A stretch of DNA of 46,370 bases from Kiritimatiellia bacterium (lineage in GTDB: Bacteria; Verrucomicrobiota; Kiritimatiellia; RFP12; UBA1067): positions 1 through 46,370 of the forward strand of contig JAFSTA010000116.1 of NCBI GenBank assembly GCA_017450695.1. The letters are read 5' to 3'. The position numbers were made by a program, and so were the translations under genes. The notes beneath the pieces are model-generated. The model was not told the DNA's origin. It was given only the letters and a program-made list of their open reading frames with translations, and did no database searches. Below are positions 25,510-34,162 of this stretch, piece by piece; the stretch's first letter is position 1, and each line of letters starts with the position of its first letter.

Positions 25510-25779
25510 GAACGGGAGGGGAAGTTAAATCGCTTCACTTTGAAATGATTAAATCGCTTCGCTTTAAATGGTTAAATAGACGAACCGCCGAAAAGCGGGT
25601 CGCGCCCCGTCGCGACCGAAACCGACGGCGAGGGCGCCGTCGCTACGCAAGCGGACGCGACGGGGCGCGCCCCTCCCAATTCGGGCAACGAGGACGTTGC
25701 CCCTCCCGTTCACCGTGAAGCGACAAGAGTGTCGCTTCCCCGAACAACGAGCGACCGTTTGCGCAGAGAGGGCTTGCAA
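25510..25779. repeat. Hairpin mosaic carrying the inverted middle segment
   Basis: GTTAAATCGCTTCACTTTGAAA boxes are followed by GCGCCCCGTCGCG (about 25605), then GACCGAAACCGACGGCGAGG..CTACGCAAGCGG, then CGCGACGGGGCGC (about 25657), GGCAACGAGGACGTTGCC and AAGCGACA-AGAG-TGTCGCTT. Compared with 20174-20343, the segment between the two 13-bp inverted boxes is in the opposite orientation. Confidence 0.8.
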
Positions 25780-25910
25780 GGACAACAACTTCAACAACAG
25801 ATGGACAACTGGCTGGCGGTCGTCGCGCAACCGCGCGACGGTTCCCATCCGGCTCGCGGTTGCGAGCCGTCCCGATTCAAGTTGTTCTCGATGTTGTCCC
25901 TGTTGTTTCC
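25780..25910. repeat. MITE-like element, copy 3
   Basis: GGACAACAACTTCAACAAC at the left and GTTGTCCCTGTTGTTTCC at the right form imperfect terminal inverted repeats. The same two internal hairpins as at 9928 and 9958 are present (CGTCGCGC-AACC-GCGCGACG; GGCTCGC-GGTT-GCGAGCC). The remainder to 26054 holds CTCTGCGACTCCGCGTC and a GGCGG-TGCAA-CCGCC hairpin flanked by CACTTA/CACTGA, touching the next gene's stop. Confidence 0.72.
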
Positions 25911-26054
25911 AAATCCCTTGCGTTAGGCAAGCGTGTTCAGCATTGCGGTCGCGACGGGGCGCACCCCTCCCCTTCTCTGCGACTCCGCGTCTCTGCGCGA
26001 GAACCCAAACGAGGCCGTAGGGTCACTTAGGCGGTGCAACCGCCACTGATCAGC

Positions 26055-28886
26055 CTACCGAATGAACAACACGGTGCCGTGTTCGATCACGACCTTGTCG
26101 CCGCGCGGACCGATCGCGGAGAACGGCTTGCTCGGCACATAGATTTGGTTATGGCGAGAGTCCCACAGGGCGGCCTGGTTGTTATTGAGCCGTACGGGAC
26201 GGAAATTCCGCACGAGATACCCGTCCTGCCAGATCTTCAGCCAGTAGAGGCGGGCACTGCTGTATTGCCCCGGATTTCCCCCCACGTTACAGGCGAAGAG
26301 GTAGAGCGGGTAGCCCGTATTGAGTTCCTGCGGGTCCGTCCGGTTTACGATGGTCTCGTCATTGACTTCGATCACCTGCGAACCGGCGTTGAGCGAACTG
26401 CGCACGTGGTAGGTGTAGTTCAGTTGCCCCGGAACTTTATCGGTGATTTGATTCCTTCCCCCGGCCACGGTCGGATCCCCGTTTTTCGGATAGAGGAACG
26501 AAACGTACCCGTATGACAGCGAACTGCTCGCCCAATGCCACATGAAATAACGCGTGTTGCCGCCGTCGATACGGGAACCGAGGAAGGTGTCGTCGCCACC
26601 GCTCAGCCACTGCATCTCGAACTCGGCCGTCGTGCCGGACCGGCCGATCACGCCGGTGTCGAGGTAGAGGGTCTTGTCGCTCTCGACGTACGCCACATAG
26701 ACGTCCGGCTTCTCCTCTCCGGTCAGCACTTGCGGAAGACGGTTGCCGGTGTTGCCCTCAGCCGGGATGTCCGGAACCGGACGGAAGAGCTGTTTCGACA
26801 CCGCGTCGTAGAGGTAGGCGTAGCCGTCCTTGACGCAGGGCTTGAAGTCGCGCACCATCTCGCCGTCCTGCCAGATCGTCAGTCCGTAGCAACGCGCCGG
26901 CGTGGAGTAGAACGGGCGATCATCGTGGTTGCAGGCGAACAGGTAGAGGTCGCGTCCCGCGTCCACCGCCGCCGTACTGGTCGCGTCGATGATACGCTCT
27001 CCGTTCATATCGACGGTCTGCGAACCGACCTGGTAGGAGATGTCGAAGGAATAGCGCTGGTTTTCGACGAAGGGCCATCTGTGGGAGGAAACTTTCTCCA
27101 CCGTGTTGGTCGTCACCGTAACCGCAGTGATGTTGGTCGTCACCACCTCCACACCCTCCGTGATATTGGTCGTGACGGTTTCCGTGATGTTGGTTGTCAC
27201 CACCTCTTCGTAATTCGTCGTGTAAACGTCCTTGTAAAGGCCCTGCGAACCGTAACCCGACCAGTAATTTTTGTCGTTCTCGTGAATCGGATAGAACCGC
27301 GAAGGACTGCTCGTCCCTGTCGCGCCCAGGTATGTCCGTTCGATGCGGATGGAGTCGCTGTCGCCTTGATAGTCTTCCAGACGAAGGGTTTCATCCAGCC
27401 TTCTCCACAATTGCGTCCACTGGAAATCGCCCGCCAGACGCATTCCGGAACGCGCGCGAACCTTCGTGTCCAAAAAGGTGAGTCCCGGAGAGCGGATGTA
27501 CTCGACGAAATGATCCGGCTGTTCATCCGTCGGCTCGAATCCGCCCGGGTAGAGATCCCGTTGTTCGGGGTAGAAGATACTCCCGCTCACCGCGTCGTAG
27601 AGGGCGACCTCGCCGCTCTTTATGCAGGGGCGGAAATCGCGGACCAGGCTTTCCGCGCCGGTCGCGGTGTCCGTCTGCCAAATCTGAAGCGAATAGAGCT
27701 TGATGTAACTCGGGGTGTTGGACGTTCCGCCCCGGTTGTTGGTGAAGAGGTAGAGGTTCCGCCCCGTGTTGATGCTGGTGCCGAGCGTCCCGTTATAGAC
27801 CGTCGCGCCGTTCACGATCACCGTCTGGCTGCCGACGCGCAAGTCGCTCTCCACGCAATAACGCGTCCTGGCCGCGTACTTGAAGGATGTATTCCTGTAA
27901 TAAGTCCCGTATCCCACGAGTATGCCATCCCAAGAGTGGATCGGCATGAACCGATCGTCTCCGCCCCAGCTGGCGCGCGAGCCGATCAGGCAGCGGTCGT
28001 CCCCGCCGGTATCGCCGAGATACAGCCATTCGAAATCCGCCTTGCACCGGGTTCCGGAGCGCCCGATCACGCCGGTGTCGATGTAGGTGTCACAGTGTGC
28101 GATGACGCTGTCGAGGAAAAGGTCCGGCTCATCGGTGGCGGCGACGAGTTCCGTGCCCGTGAAAGAATAGAAGATCGTGTCGGACACGGCGTCGTACAGG
28201 CCGGCGCGTCCGTTCTTGACGCACGGGCGGAAGTCGCGGACGAGCTGGCTGACGTCATTCGCGTCGTTCTGCCAGATCTTCAGCGAGTAACAACGCGCGC
28301 TGGAGAAGTAGTTCGCCGTCCCGCCCTCGTTGCAGGCGAAGAGGTAGAAGTTCACTCCCGTATCGACCAAGTTGGTCGATACAGAAGTCGCGAGGGTCAG
28401 GCCGTTTATGACGACGGTATTGGTGACCTGATCATACGCGGTCTCCTCGCCCTCCGGCTGGAAGGCCCCGCGTCCCACGTCGAAACTCACCGTAACGTTG
28501 TACCTACGGTTCATTTCCCAGCGGTAGTTGTTCTGTTTTCCGTTGCTCCAGAGTTGAATCCACTTGTACGAGCCGTATCCGTACGTGATTGCGGCACTAC
28601 TGCTGGAACAGTGCGTGAAATACACGCGGGACTCCGTTGCCGCGTCCTCACGCGCGTCCAGGAATGACGCGTCGCGGCCGGTGTCCGTCCACGCCAGCTT
28701 CGCCTCCATCTTCGTCCCGTACTTGCCGCGCACGCCGACATCCACCGCCTGCGCACCCGTTGCCTCGACATACCGCACGAAACGGTCCGGCGTCTCCGCG
28801 CGGAGCGAAGCCGTCCATCCGGCCAAGGCCGCCAAGGCCAACCCGCGCACCAAACTCATGAAACCATTTGCCTTACGTGTCTTCAT
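26055..28886 (-). CDS. Secreted protein with four LamG-like domains, copy B
   Basis: 943 residues from ATG 28886, after the same AGGAGCG site as copy A. Signal peptide MKTRKANGFMSLVRGLALAALAGW. The four domains open with FVRYVEATGAQAVDVG, FLDSVIAHCDTYIDTG, FVEYIRSPGLTFLDT and YVAYVESDKTLYLDTG, and each ends with LVRDF(R/K)PC(V/I)K.G.A.LYDAVS. The third domain has a low-complexity insertion made of repeated TTNI/VVTTN steps (about 40 residues, DNA near 27090-27225) that is much longer than in copy A. No anchor is seen. Glycan or surface binding is inferred from the fold. The pair arose by tandem duplication including the promoter, then diverged in the domains. Confidence 0.83.
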   Translation of the reverse strand: MKTRKANGFMSLVRGLALAALAGWTASLRAETPDRFVRYVEATGAQAVDVGVRGKYGTKMEAKLAWTDTGRDASFLDAREDAATESRVYFTHCSSSSAAITYGYGSYKWIQLWSNGKQNNYRWEMNRRYNVTVSFDVGRGAFQPEGEETAYDQVTNTVVINGLTLATSVSTNLVDTGVNFYLFACNEGGTANYFSSARCYSLKIWQNDANDVSQLVRDFRPCVKNGRAGLYDAVSDTIFYSFTGTELVAATDEPDLFLDSVIAHCDTYIDTGVIGRSGTRCKADFEWLYLGDTGGDDRCLIGSRASWGGDDRFMPIHSWDGILVGYGTYYRNTSFKYAARTRYCVESDLRVGSQTVIVNGATVYNGTLGTSINTGRNLYLFTNNRGGTSNTPSYIKLYSLQIWQTDTATGAESLVRDFRPCIKSGEVALYDAVSGSIFYPEQRDLYPGGFEPTDEQPDHFVEYIRSPGLTFLDTKVRARSGMRLAGDFQWTQLWRRLDETLRLEDYQGDSDSIRIERTYLGATGTSSPSRFYPIHENDKNYWSGYGSQGLYKDVYTTNYEEVVTTNITETVTTNITEGVEVVTTNITAVTVTTNTVEKVSSHRWPFVENQRYSFDISYQVGSQTVDMNGERIIDATSTAAVDAGRDLYLFACNHDDRPFYSTPARCYGLTIWQDGEMVRDFKPCVKDGYAYLYDAVSKQLFRPVPDIPAEGNTGNRLPQVLTGEEKPDVYVAYVESDKTLYLDTGVIGRSGTTAEFEMQWLSGGDDTFLGSRIDGGNTRYFMWHWASSSLSYGYVSFLYPKNGDPTVAGGRNQITDKVPGQLNYTYHVRSSLNAGSQVIEVNDETIVNRTDPQELNTGYPLYLFACNVGGNPGQYSSARLYWLKIWQDGYLVRNFRPVRLNNNQAALWDSRHNQIYVPSKPFSAIGPRGDKVVIEHGTVLFIR

Positions 28887-28930
28887 CTTGAACGCTCCTG
28901 TTTCTCCACATGAATCATTCAATAGAAACC

Positions 28931-28958
28931 AGTATATCACCCACCATCCTCTTGTCAA
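28931..28958 (-). promoter_or_regulatory. Promoter of LamG-like copy B
   Basis: On the minus strand TTGACA (28958-28953), 16 bp, TATACT (28936-28931). It is conserved with copy A. Confidence 0.8.
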
Positions 28959-28969
28959 TCCAAATTGAG

Positions 28970-29230
28970 CGGGTTGTCGGGTTGTGGGTGGCGCCCTATC
29001 AATTCAAAGCTAGCCCCTGCGTACCATCTAGAATAACTAGAAGTTCTAGAACCTCTAGCCTTGCCTACAAGTTGGCTGGGAAGCGTGTTCAGCATTACGG
29101 ACGCGGCGAAGCGCTTCTCCCATCTCCGCAGCCAGCGGACATGCGACATGCACCTGCCGTGCGTCCCTATCTTTTCAACTCGCAACCTTTCAACCGCTCA
29201 ACCGCTGTTGGCATCGGCTATCCGCCGACT
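28970..29230. repeat. Intergenic mosaic with CTAG-rich segment
   Basis: Contains CTAGAATAACTAGAAGTTCT (29031-29050) and CTAGAACCTCTAG (29046-29058), the reverse complement of 1115-1127, plus GGTTGTGGGTGG and GCGGACATGCGACATGCACC boxes. No gene is seen. Confidence 0.6.
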
Positions 29231-29233
29231 GGC

Positions 29234-29716
29234 CTAGCGGCAGCAGTTGGGGCAGGGAGGAGGCAGCTTGTCGAAGGGAATTTCTTCCGCGCCCGTCAGG
29301 CGGGCGGGAATCCCTTCGCAGGTCACGCGAATCGTACGCGTGAAACCGAGAAATCCGATCTCTTGCGTCTGGACGAAGCGGGGTGCGAGAATGATGTTCG
29401 CACCCGCGTTCTCACAGGCATTGTAGAGCGCGGCTGAGGCAATCGAATTACCGATCTTGAGTCCCAGCGAATGGTGTCCTGTCAATTCGTTCGCATACGT
29501 ATCTGGCTCCGTGGTGAAAAACCAGAACCAAGTTGTGGATTCCGCCGTCCCCTTCACGATTCCCTTCTCTTTCATCACCTCGTACGTCGGCTTGAAGGTG
29601 GCGGGAAGGATTTTCGCGGTCATGTCCGCGCGCCAACGGTCATCCACCGTCGTCTTGCACCCGACCGCTCCAAACATCAGAATACCCAGACAGGCAACCA
29701 GTACAGCTTTTTTCAT
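29234..29716 (-). CDS. Small lipoprotein of unknown function
   Basis: 160 residues from ATG 29716 (GGAGA 9 nt upstream). MKKAVLVACLGILMFGAVGC is a lipoprotein signal with lipobox ending at Cys20. The mature part has a short amphipathic region, then HHSLGLKIGNSIASAALYNACENAGANIILAPRF..., like periplasmic lipoproteins with an alpha/beta dodecin- or BON-like unit, and ends in a Cys-rich tail PPPCPNCCR. I do not recognise a named family. It is divergent from the GspE-type gene, with 273 bp between them and no repeat modules obvious there. Confidence 0.7.
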   Translation of the reverse strand: MKKAVLVACLGILMFGAVGCKTTVDDRWRADMTAKILPATFKPTYEVMKEKGIVKGTAESTTWFWFFTTEPDTYANELTGHHSLGLKIGNSIASAALYNACENAGANIILAPRFVQTQEIGFLGFTRTIRVTCEGIPARLTGAEEIPFDKLPPPCPNCCR

Positions 29717-29989
29717 CAGAACGAATCTCCTTTTCCCCTCTTCTCTTTCGCGCGGCGAAAAGGAGGGCACTCCCCGCCACACGCAATAAGGGTATGTGAC
29801 GAACCGGCAAAAATCAAGCCAAAATGCAAAAAGGTCAGGGACAGTAAGAAAGACGTACCCAAGAGAATCCCTCTGTGTCCGCCACAACCTGCAAAGCCCA
29901 GAAAGCAGCCGTGTGTTCCGTCTTGTTTTTTCTTTCGTTTTGCGGTATGCTACTCTGCATCACGGAACTGGTAAAAGGAAAACAATCGG

Positions 29990-31690
29990 ATGTCCAGCGC
30001 AAAGAGTGTTTACACGACCCAGCTGCTGAAAAGCACGGGGCTGATGAATGATTTGCAGATTCAGGAGGTGATCCAGGCGGACAACTCCGACGGATCGGGG
30101 ATTTGCGGAGCAGTCCTGCGTCTCGGAATCGCGCGCGAGGATGATTTTCTGAAGAAGCTCGGGGAGATCATCGGCTACGAGTATGTGGATCTCGCGAAGG
30201 AACAGCCCTCAAAGGAGGCTTTGCTCAAGCTCCCCGCGCGCGCGGCGAACCAGTTCTGCACCCTGCCTCTCTCCATCACCACGACGGGCGCGTTGCGCGT
30301 TGTCGTCTGCGACCCGCTCAATATCGGGACGCTCGACGGAATCAAGCTCGCGGCGGGATGCCCGCTGGAGATTACGCTGAATCCCCGCGAGGAAATCGAG
30401 AAGGCGATCCGCAAGTACTACGGCGTCGGCGCGGATGCGATCGACGCGATGATCGATGACGGCCGCTTCGCGGTGGATGACGACCTTGCCGCCATCTCGA
30501 AGATCGATGTGAACGCGGAGGGTACGGATGCGTCGATCGTGAAGTTTGTAAACCAGATTATCGCGGAGGCGGACCGGCAGGGCGCGACGGATATCCACGT
30601 CGAGCCGATGGAGGACGAGCTGCGTATCCGGTACCGGATTGACGGGATGCTGCACAAGGTCGATGTCCCGCCCCAGCTGAACAAGCTCAAGGCGGCAATC
30701 ATCTCGCGTATCAAGGTTATGGCGCAACTGGACATTGCGGAGAAGCGTCTGCCGATGGACGGCCGTATCGGCGTGCGTATCAACGGCGAGGACATCGACA
30801 TCCGCGTCTCCACGATGCCGACGGCATGGGGCGAGTCAATCTCCCTGCGTCTGCTCGCCAAGTCCGGAAACTTCGTCAAGCTGCAGGATCTGGGTTTCAA
30901 CGAATTCGACTACAACAATGTAGTCAAGCTGATCAACCGACCGAACGGGATCTTCCTGGTGACGGGACCGACCGGTTCCGGAAAATCCACCTCGCTCTAC
31001 GCCTTCCTGCACGAGATCAACCGGATGCAGGTTCGTATCCTGACGGCGGAAGACCCGATCGAATACGAGATGAAGGGAATCAACCAGGTGCTGGTGCGCG
31101 CCGACATCGGGCTGACCTTCGCCCGCGCGCTCCGCGCCTTCCTGCGCCAAGACCCCGACATCATCATGGTCGGGGAAATCCGCGACGGCGAAACCGCCGA
31201 CATCGCGATCAACGCCTCGCTCACCGGTCACATGGTGTTCTCCACGCTGCACACGAACGATGCGGCCGGCGCGTTCGCGCGGTTGATGGATATGGGTTGC
31301 GAACCGTTCCTCGTCGCCTCCGCCGTGGCGGGCGTGATGGCGCAACGTCTCGTGCGTCGCCTCTGCCCCGACTGCAAGCAGGAGGTTCCGCTCGACCACA
31401 AGATGTACGATCTGTCCTATCCGCCGGCGAGCGAGACCGTCTGGAAGGCGGTGGGTTGCGAGAAGTGCAACATGACAGGATACAAGGGACGGCGCGGACT
31501 CTTCGAGCTGCTGGTCGTGACGGAAGACGTCGCCTCCGCCATCATCGCGCGCAAGTCCTCGCAGGAGATTCGCGACATCGCCCTGACGCACGGCATGAAA
31601 CGGTTGCGTGAGGACGGTTGGGCAAAGGCCTTCAAGGGGCTGACATCCGTCGAGGAAGTCATGCGCGTGACGGAAGAGGAACAGGGCTGA
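29990..31690 (+). CDS. GspE/PilB-type secretion or pilus ATPase
   Basis: 566 residues. AAAGGAAAACAATCGG precedes the ATG. An N-terminal MshEN/T2SSE domain (1-150) is followed by the N2 domain (TDIHVEPMEDELRIRYRIDG), Walker A GPTGSGKST (326-334), Asp box LTAEDPIEYEM, Walker B LRQDPDIIMVGEIRDGETA, His box LTGHMVFSTLHTNDA, and a four-Cys zinc site (CPDC near 463, CEKC near 493). It powers assembly of type II secretion pseudopili or type IV pili at the inner membrane. No pilC, pilT or pilin gene is adjacent. A possible extended -10 (TGCTACTCT) lies at 29948-29956. The next gene follows after 23 nt. Confidence 0.93.
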   Translation: MSSAKSVYTTQLLKSTGLMNDLQIQEVIQADNSDGSGICGAVLRLGIAREDDFLKKLGEIIGYEYVDLAKEQPSKEALLKLPARAANQFCTLPLSITTTGALRVVVCDPLNIGTLDGIKLAAGCPLEITLNPREEIEKAIRKYYGVGADAIDAMIDDGRFAVDDDLAAISKIDVNAEGTDASIVKFVNQIIAEADRQGATDIHVEPMEDELRIRYRIDGMLHKVDVPPQLNKLKAAIISRIKVMAQLDIAEKRLPMDGRIGVRINGEDIDIRVSTMPTAWGESISLRLLAKSGNFVKLQDLGFNEFDYNNVVKLINRPNGIFLVTGPTGSGKSTSLYAFLHEINRMQVRILTAEDPIEYEMKGINQVLVRADIGLTFARALRAFLRQDPDIIMVGEIRDGETADIAINASLTGHMVFSTLHTNDAAGAFARLMDMGCEPFLVASAVAGVMAQRLVRRLCPDCKQEVPLDHKMYDLSYPPASETVWKAVGCEKCNMTGYKGRRGLFELLVVTEDVASAIIARKSSQEIRDIALTHGMKRLREDGWAKAFKGLTSVEEVMRVTEEEQG

Positions 31691-31713
31691 GCGGACGTTC
31701 GCGGAGGGACGGG

Positions 31714-33333
31714 ATGAAACTGGACTGGGTGATTCGCAACGGCACGGTGATCGACGGGACGAAGGCGGCAGCTCGCCGTGCGGATGTCGGCATCGCCGAT
31801 GATCGGATTGTCGCCGTCGGCGACCTCTCCGCCGCGCAGGCCCCGCACGAGCTGGACGCCGCCGGACTGCTGGTGACGCCGGGATTCGTGGATGTCCACT
31901 CGCACTCCGACACCTACCTGTTGCTGGAGCCGGACGCGCCGAGCAAGCTCGCCTCCGGCGTGACGACCGAGATCAACGGACAGTGCGGCGGTTCCGCCGT
32001 GCCGCGCCTGGGCGTGGCGCGTCTCGCTTCCGACTGGGCTTCGCAAACCTACCCCGAACTGCGGGACGGTGTATTGCGCAAGGCGGATCATCCCGGCGCG
32101 ACATGGACGACGGTTGCCTCGTACCGTGAACTCTACGACACCGTCCGTCCCGCGATCAACCAGATTCTCTTCATCGGGCACAACACGCTCCGAGCCGGCG
32201 TGATGGGATACGAGCCGCGCGAGGCGACAGCGGACGACCTTGCCCACCTTTGCCGCAATTTGGAACAGGCACTGGACGAGGGAGGCTGGGGACTCTCCAC
32301 CGGACTGCTCTACCAGCCCGGCAAGTATTCGACGGAGGCGGAGGTGACCGCGCTCGCCGCCGTCGCGGCGAAGAAGCACCGGATGTACGCCACGCACATG
32401 CGGAGCGAGAGCGTCCGCATTTTGGAGGCGGTCGATGAGGTACTGCGCCTTGCCCGCGCCACAGGAATCCAGGTGGAGATCTCACACCTGAAAACCTCCG
32501 GCAAGAAAAACTGGGGCAAGATCGACGCCCTGCTGGACAAGCTCAACGCCGCGCGTGAGGAAGGTATCACACTCTACTCTGACCGCTACCCCTATGTGGC
32601 TGCGGGGACCGAACTGGATGTCGTATTCCCCGACTGGGCGGGTGCGGGTGGACGCGATCCGGAACTCGCGCGTCTCGCGGATCCCGCGACGCGACGGCGG
32701 ATCATCGACGAGCTGAACGCCTCGGATCGCGACTGGTCCACCTGCCGCATCGGCGGCGCCTGGAGTGACCTGACGCGCCGATTCAGCGGCTGGACACTGG
32801 CGGACGCGGCGGCGGAACTGAAGTTGTCGCCGGGCGAGACGGTCTGCGATTTTGTAGAGGCTGACCTGACGCGCACGGGTGCGTTCTTCTTCGGGATGTG
32901 CGAGGAGAACCTCCACCGCATCTACGAGCAGCCGTGGATTATGCCGGGCAGCGACGCTTCAGTCCGCGCGCCATGGGGCGTACTGGGGGCCGATTTCCCA
33001 CATCCCCGCGCCTACGGTACGATGCCGCGCTTCTTCCGTCTGCTCACAGGACGGGAAGAGGGATTCGCGGCAATCTGTTCCCGCGAAGAGGCGGTGTATC
33101 GGATGACAGGCTTGCCAGCGAAGGTCTTTGGGATCAAAGAACGCGGTGTGATCTGCGAGGGAAACTACGCCGACCTCGCCGTCTGGAACGAAAACGAATT
33201 CCGCGATGTCGCCACCTACGACAACCCGCACCAGTTCAGTCAGGGAGTCGCCGCCGTCTTTGTCAACGGCACGCTCTCCTACCGCGACGGCACCTTCACC
33301 GGCAACCGCCGTGGCCGCTTCCTCGCCCCGTAG
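31714..33333 (+). CDS. N-acyl-D-amino-acid deacylase (amidohydrolase)
   Basis: 539 residues from ATG 31714, preceded by GGAGGGACGGG. It is a D-aminoacylase of the metal-dependent amidohydrolase superfamily: VTPGFVDVHSHSD with metal ligands His62 and His64, the cysteine of GVTTEINGQCGG (Cys91), ATHMRSE (His228), EISHLK (His258) and MPGSDAS (catalytic Asp414), the set seen in D-aminoacylases. It removes the acyl group from N-acyl-D-amino acids, perhaps in recycling of peptidoglycan or host-derived compounds. No signal peptide, so cytoplasmic. It is probably co-transcribed with the ATPase gene although the functions seem unrelated. A TGGCGC-TTC-GCGCCA hairpin module begins 7 nt after the stop. 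Confidence 0.9.
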   Translation: MKLDWVIRNGTVIDGTKAAARRADVGIADDRIVAVGDLSAAQAPHELDAAGLLVTPGFVDVHSHSDTYLLLEPDAPSKLASGVTTEINGQCGGSAVPRLGVARLASDWASQTYPELRDGVLRKADHPGATWTTVASYRELYDTVRPAINQILFIGHNTLRAGVMGYEPREATADDLAHLCRNLEQALDEGGWGLSTGLLYQPGKYSTEAEVTALAAVAAKKHRMYATHMRSESVRILEAVDEVLRLARATGIQVEISHLKTSGKKNWGKIDALLDKLNAAREEGITLYSDRYPYVAAGTELDVVFPDWAGAGGRDPELARLADPATRRRIIDELNASDRDWSTCRIGGAWSDLTRRFSGWTLADAAAELKLSPGETVCDFVEADLTRTGAFFFGMCEENLHRIYEQPWIMPGSDASVRAPWGVLGADFPHPRAYGTMPRFFRLLTGREEGFAAICSREEAVYRMTGLPAKVFGIKERGVICEGNYADLAVWNENEFRDVATYDNPHQFSQGVAAVFVNGTLSYRDGTFTGNRRGRFLAP

Positions 33334-33339
33334 CAGGGT

Positions 33340-33580
33340 GGCGCTTCGCGCCAGCTGAGAAGCGGGGAAGCTGAGAGGCTGAGAAGTAAGGGATAGTAGA
33401 GTTTCAAGCTTGTCTAGCGGTTCTAGCTTTTCTAGAACCGCTAGTCACTCTAGACGGTGTACAGAGGCTAACAACCTAACCACCCAACCAAAAGCTAATC
33501 CCAGGAATTTGGATTTGGTCTTGTCAAGCTGGGGCGGATATGATAAGGTGAATTCGTTGTTGGCGTGATTCGATTACGCT
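33340..33580. repeat. Intergenic mosaic with a 13-bp perfect CTAG hairpin
   Basis: TGGCGC-TTC-GCGCCAGCTGAGAAGC is followed by CTAGCGGTTCTAG (33414-33426) and its exact inverted copy CTAGAACCGCTAG (33432-33444) around a 5-nt loop, then TAACAACCTAACCACCCAACC. The hairpin could also act as a terminator, but it has no T-run. Confidence 0.7.
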
Positions 33581-33720
33581 AGGTTGTTGGATGGGAGAAG
33601 CCTCGTCCAACAAAAGACGAGATTGAGCAAGCCAATGACTACCGGACTCTGTGGGGGAAATTGGTGCCTTGCGTCACTGGTTACCTTACAGGCTTTCGGT
33701 ACAACAGAGAAAGTACATCG

Positions 33721-33860
33721 CTGCAAAGCAGTCGTCTTCCCGAATGTAGGAAGTTTTGAGATGGACGACACTTGGCAGAGGAAACGCACCATTGCGTTCT
33801 CCTCTCTTTGTGTTTCCATCAGGGTAATTCCTACAGCCTCTCACGTGACATGAAGAGAGG
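33721..33860 (+). ncRNA. Structured leader-like RNA element, copy 1
   Basis: Small hairpin CTGC-AAA-GCAG (33721-33731). Then an elongated stem: TGTAGGAA (33745-33752) with TTCCTACA (33828-33835); GG..ACAC (33763-33771) with GTGT..CC (33810-33817) across an internal loop; AGAGGA-AACGCA (33777-33788) with TGCGTT-C-TCCTCT (33793-33805), one bulged C and a 4-nt loop. A second hairpin CCTCTC/GAGAGG (33837-33842 and 33855-33860) is followed by a T-rich run. Copy 2 (46011-46123) keeps every helix, with a T-A to C-G exchange in the outer helix. It lies 104 nt upstream of a small zinc-ribbon gene. The strand is inferred from the downstream genes. Confidence 0.6.
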
Positions 33861-33963
33861 ATTTGTTTTCCCTTTTCGTTCGCCGCACACGATGTCCGGC
33901 GGCGCCATCCCGATCCCCCGCCGGAGACTCAATCACGGGAACAAAGACGAAAGGTGGGATGAC

Positions 33964-34068
33964 ATGAGCAAATGCACCCAGTATGGAAACGATCTGGAGG
34001 ACGATGATATCTTTTGCCCGAAATGCGGAAAAGAAGTTCAAGCTCTCACGAAAATACGCCCCGTTTAA
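33964..34068 (+). CDS. 34-residue degenerate zinc-ribbon protein
   Basis: Starts at ATG 33964 with AAAGGTGG about 8 nt upstream. MSKCTQYGNDLEDDDIFCPK continues with CGKEV. It is clearly related to the N-terminus of the 338-residue protein (MCMCDKCGNKVEKGDIFCPM, then CG), but the second cysteine of the first CxxC pair is a tyrosine codon (TAT for TGT) and the protein stops soon after. It is probably a short zinc-ribbon remnant or a truncated member of the cluster. Confidence 0.5.
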   Translation: MSKCTQYGNDLEDDDIFCPKCGKEVQALTKIRPV

Positions 34069-34162
34069 TATGCGGAGCCAAGGAGTCCAATAAATACGGC
34101 CTGTCAACACGTCATGGACAACCCGAATCAACGAGCGAGACGCTTGAAACGGAGGTGCATTC

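Noticed and set aside
22888-28667. Two long plus-strand frames opposite the LamG-like genes
   Set aside because: Shadows caused by high GC and codon bias. The minus-strand frames have signal peptides, promoters and repeated domains.
31618-31713. Earlier start for the deacylase overlapping the ATPase gene
   Set aside because: The first conserved residues begin right at ATG 31714, which has GGAGGGACGGG upstream. The extra 32 residues are low-complexity read-through of the ATPase frame.
33414-33444. Intrinsic terminator after the deacylase gene
   Set aside because: The hairpin is perfect but lacks a T-run and belongs to a CTAG-rich module found elsewhere away from gene ends.
33574-33853. Small ORFs on both strands (81 and 89 codons), similar in part to one near 45859-46053
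   Set aside because: The similarity is confined to the structured element, and conservation follows base pairing, not codons. No ribosome site is seen.
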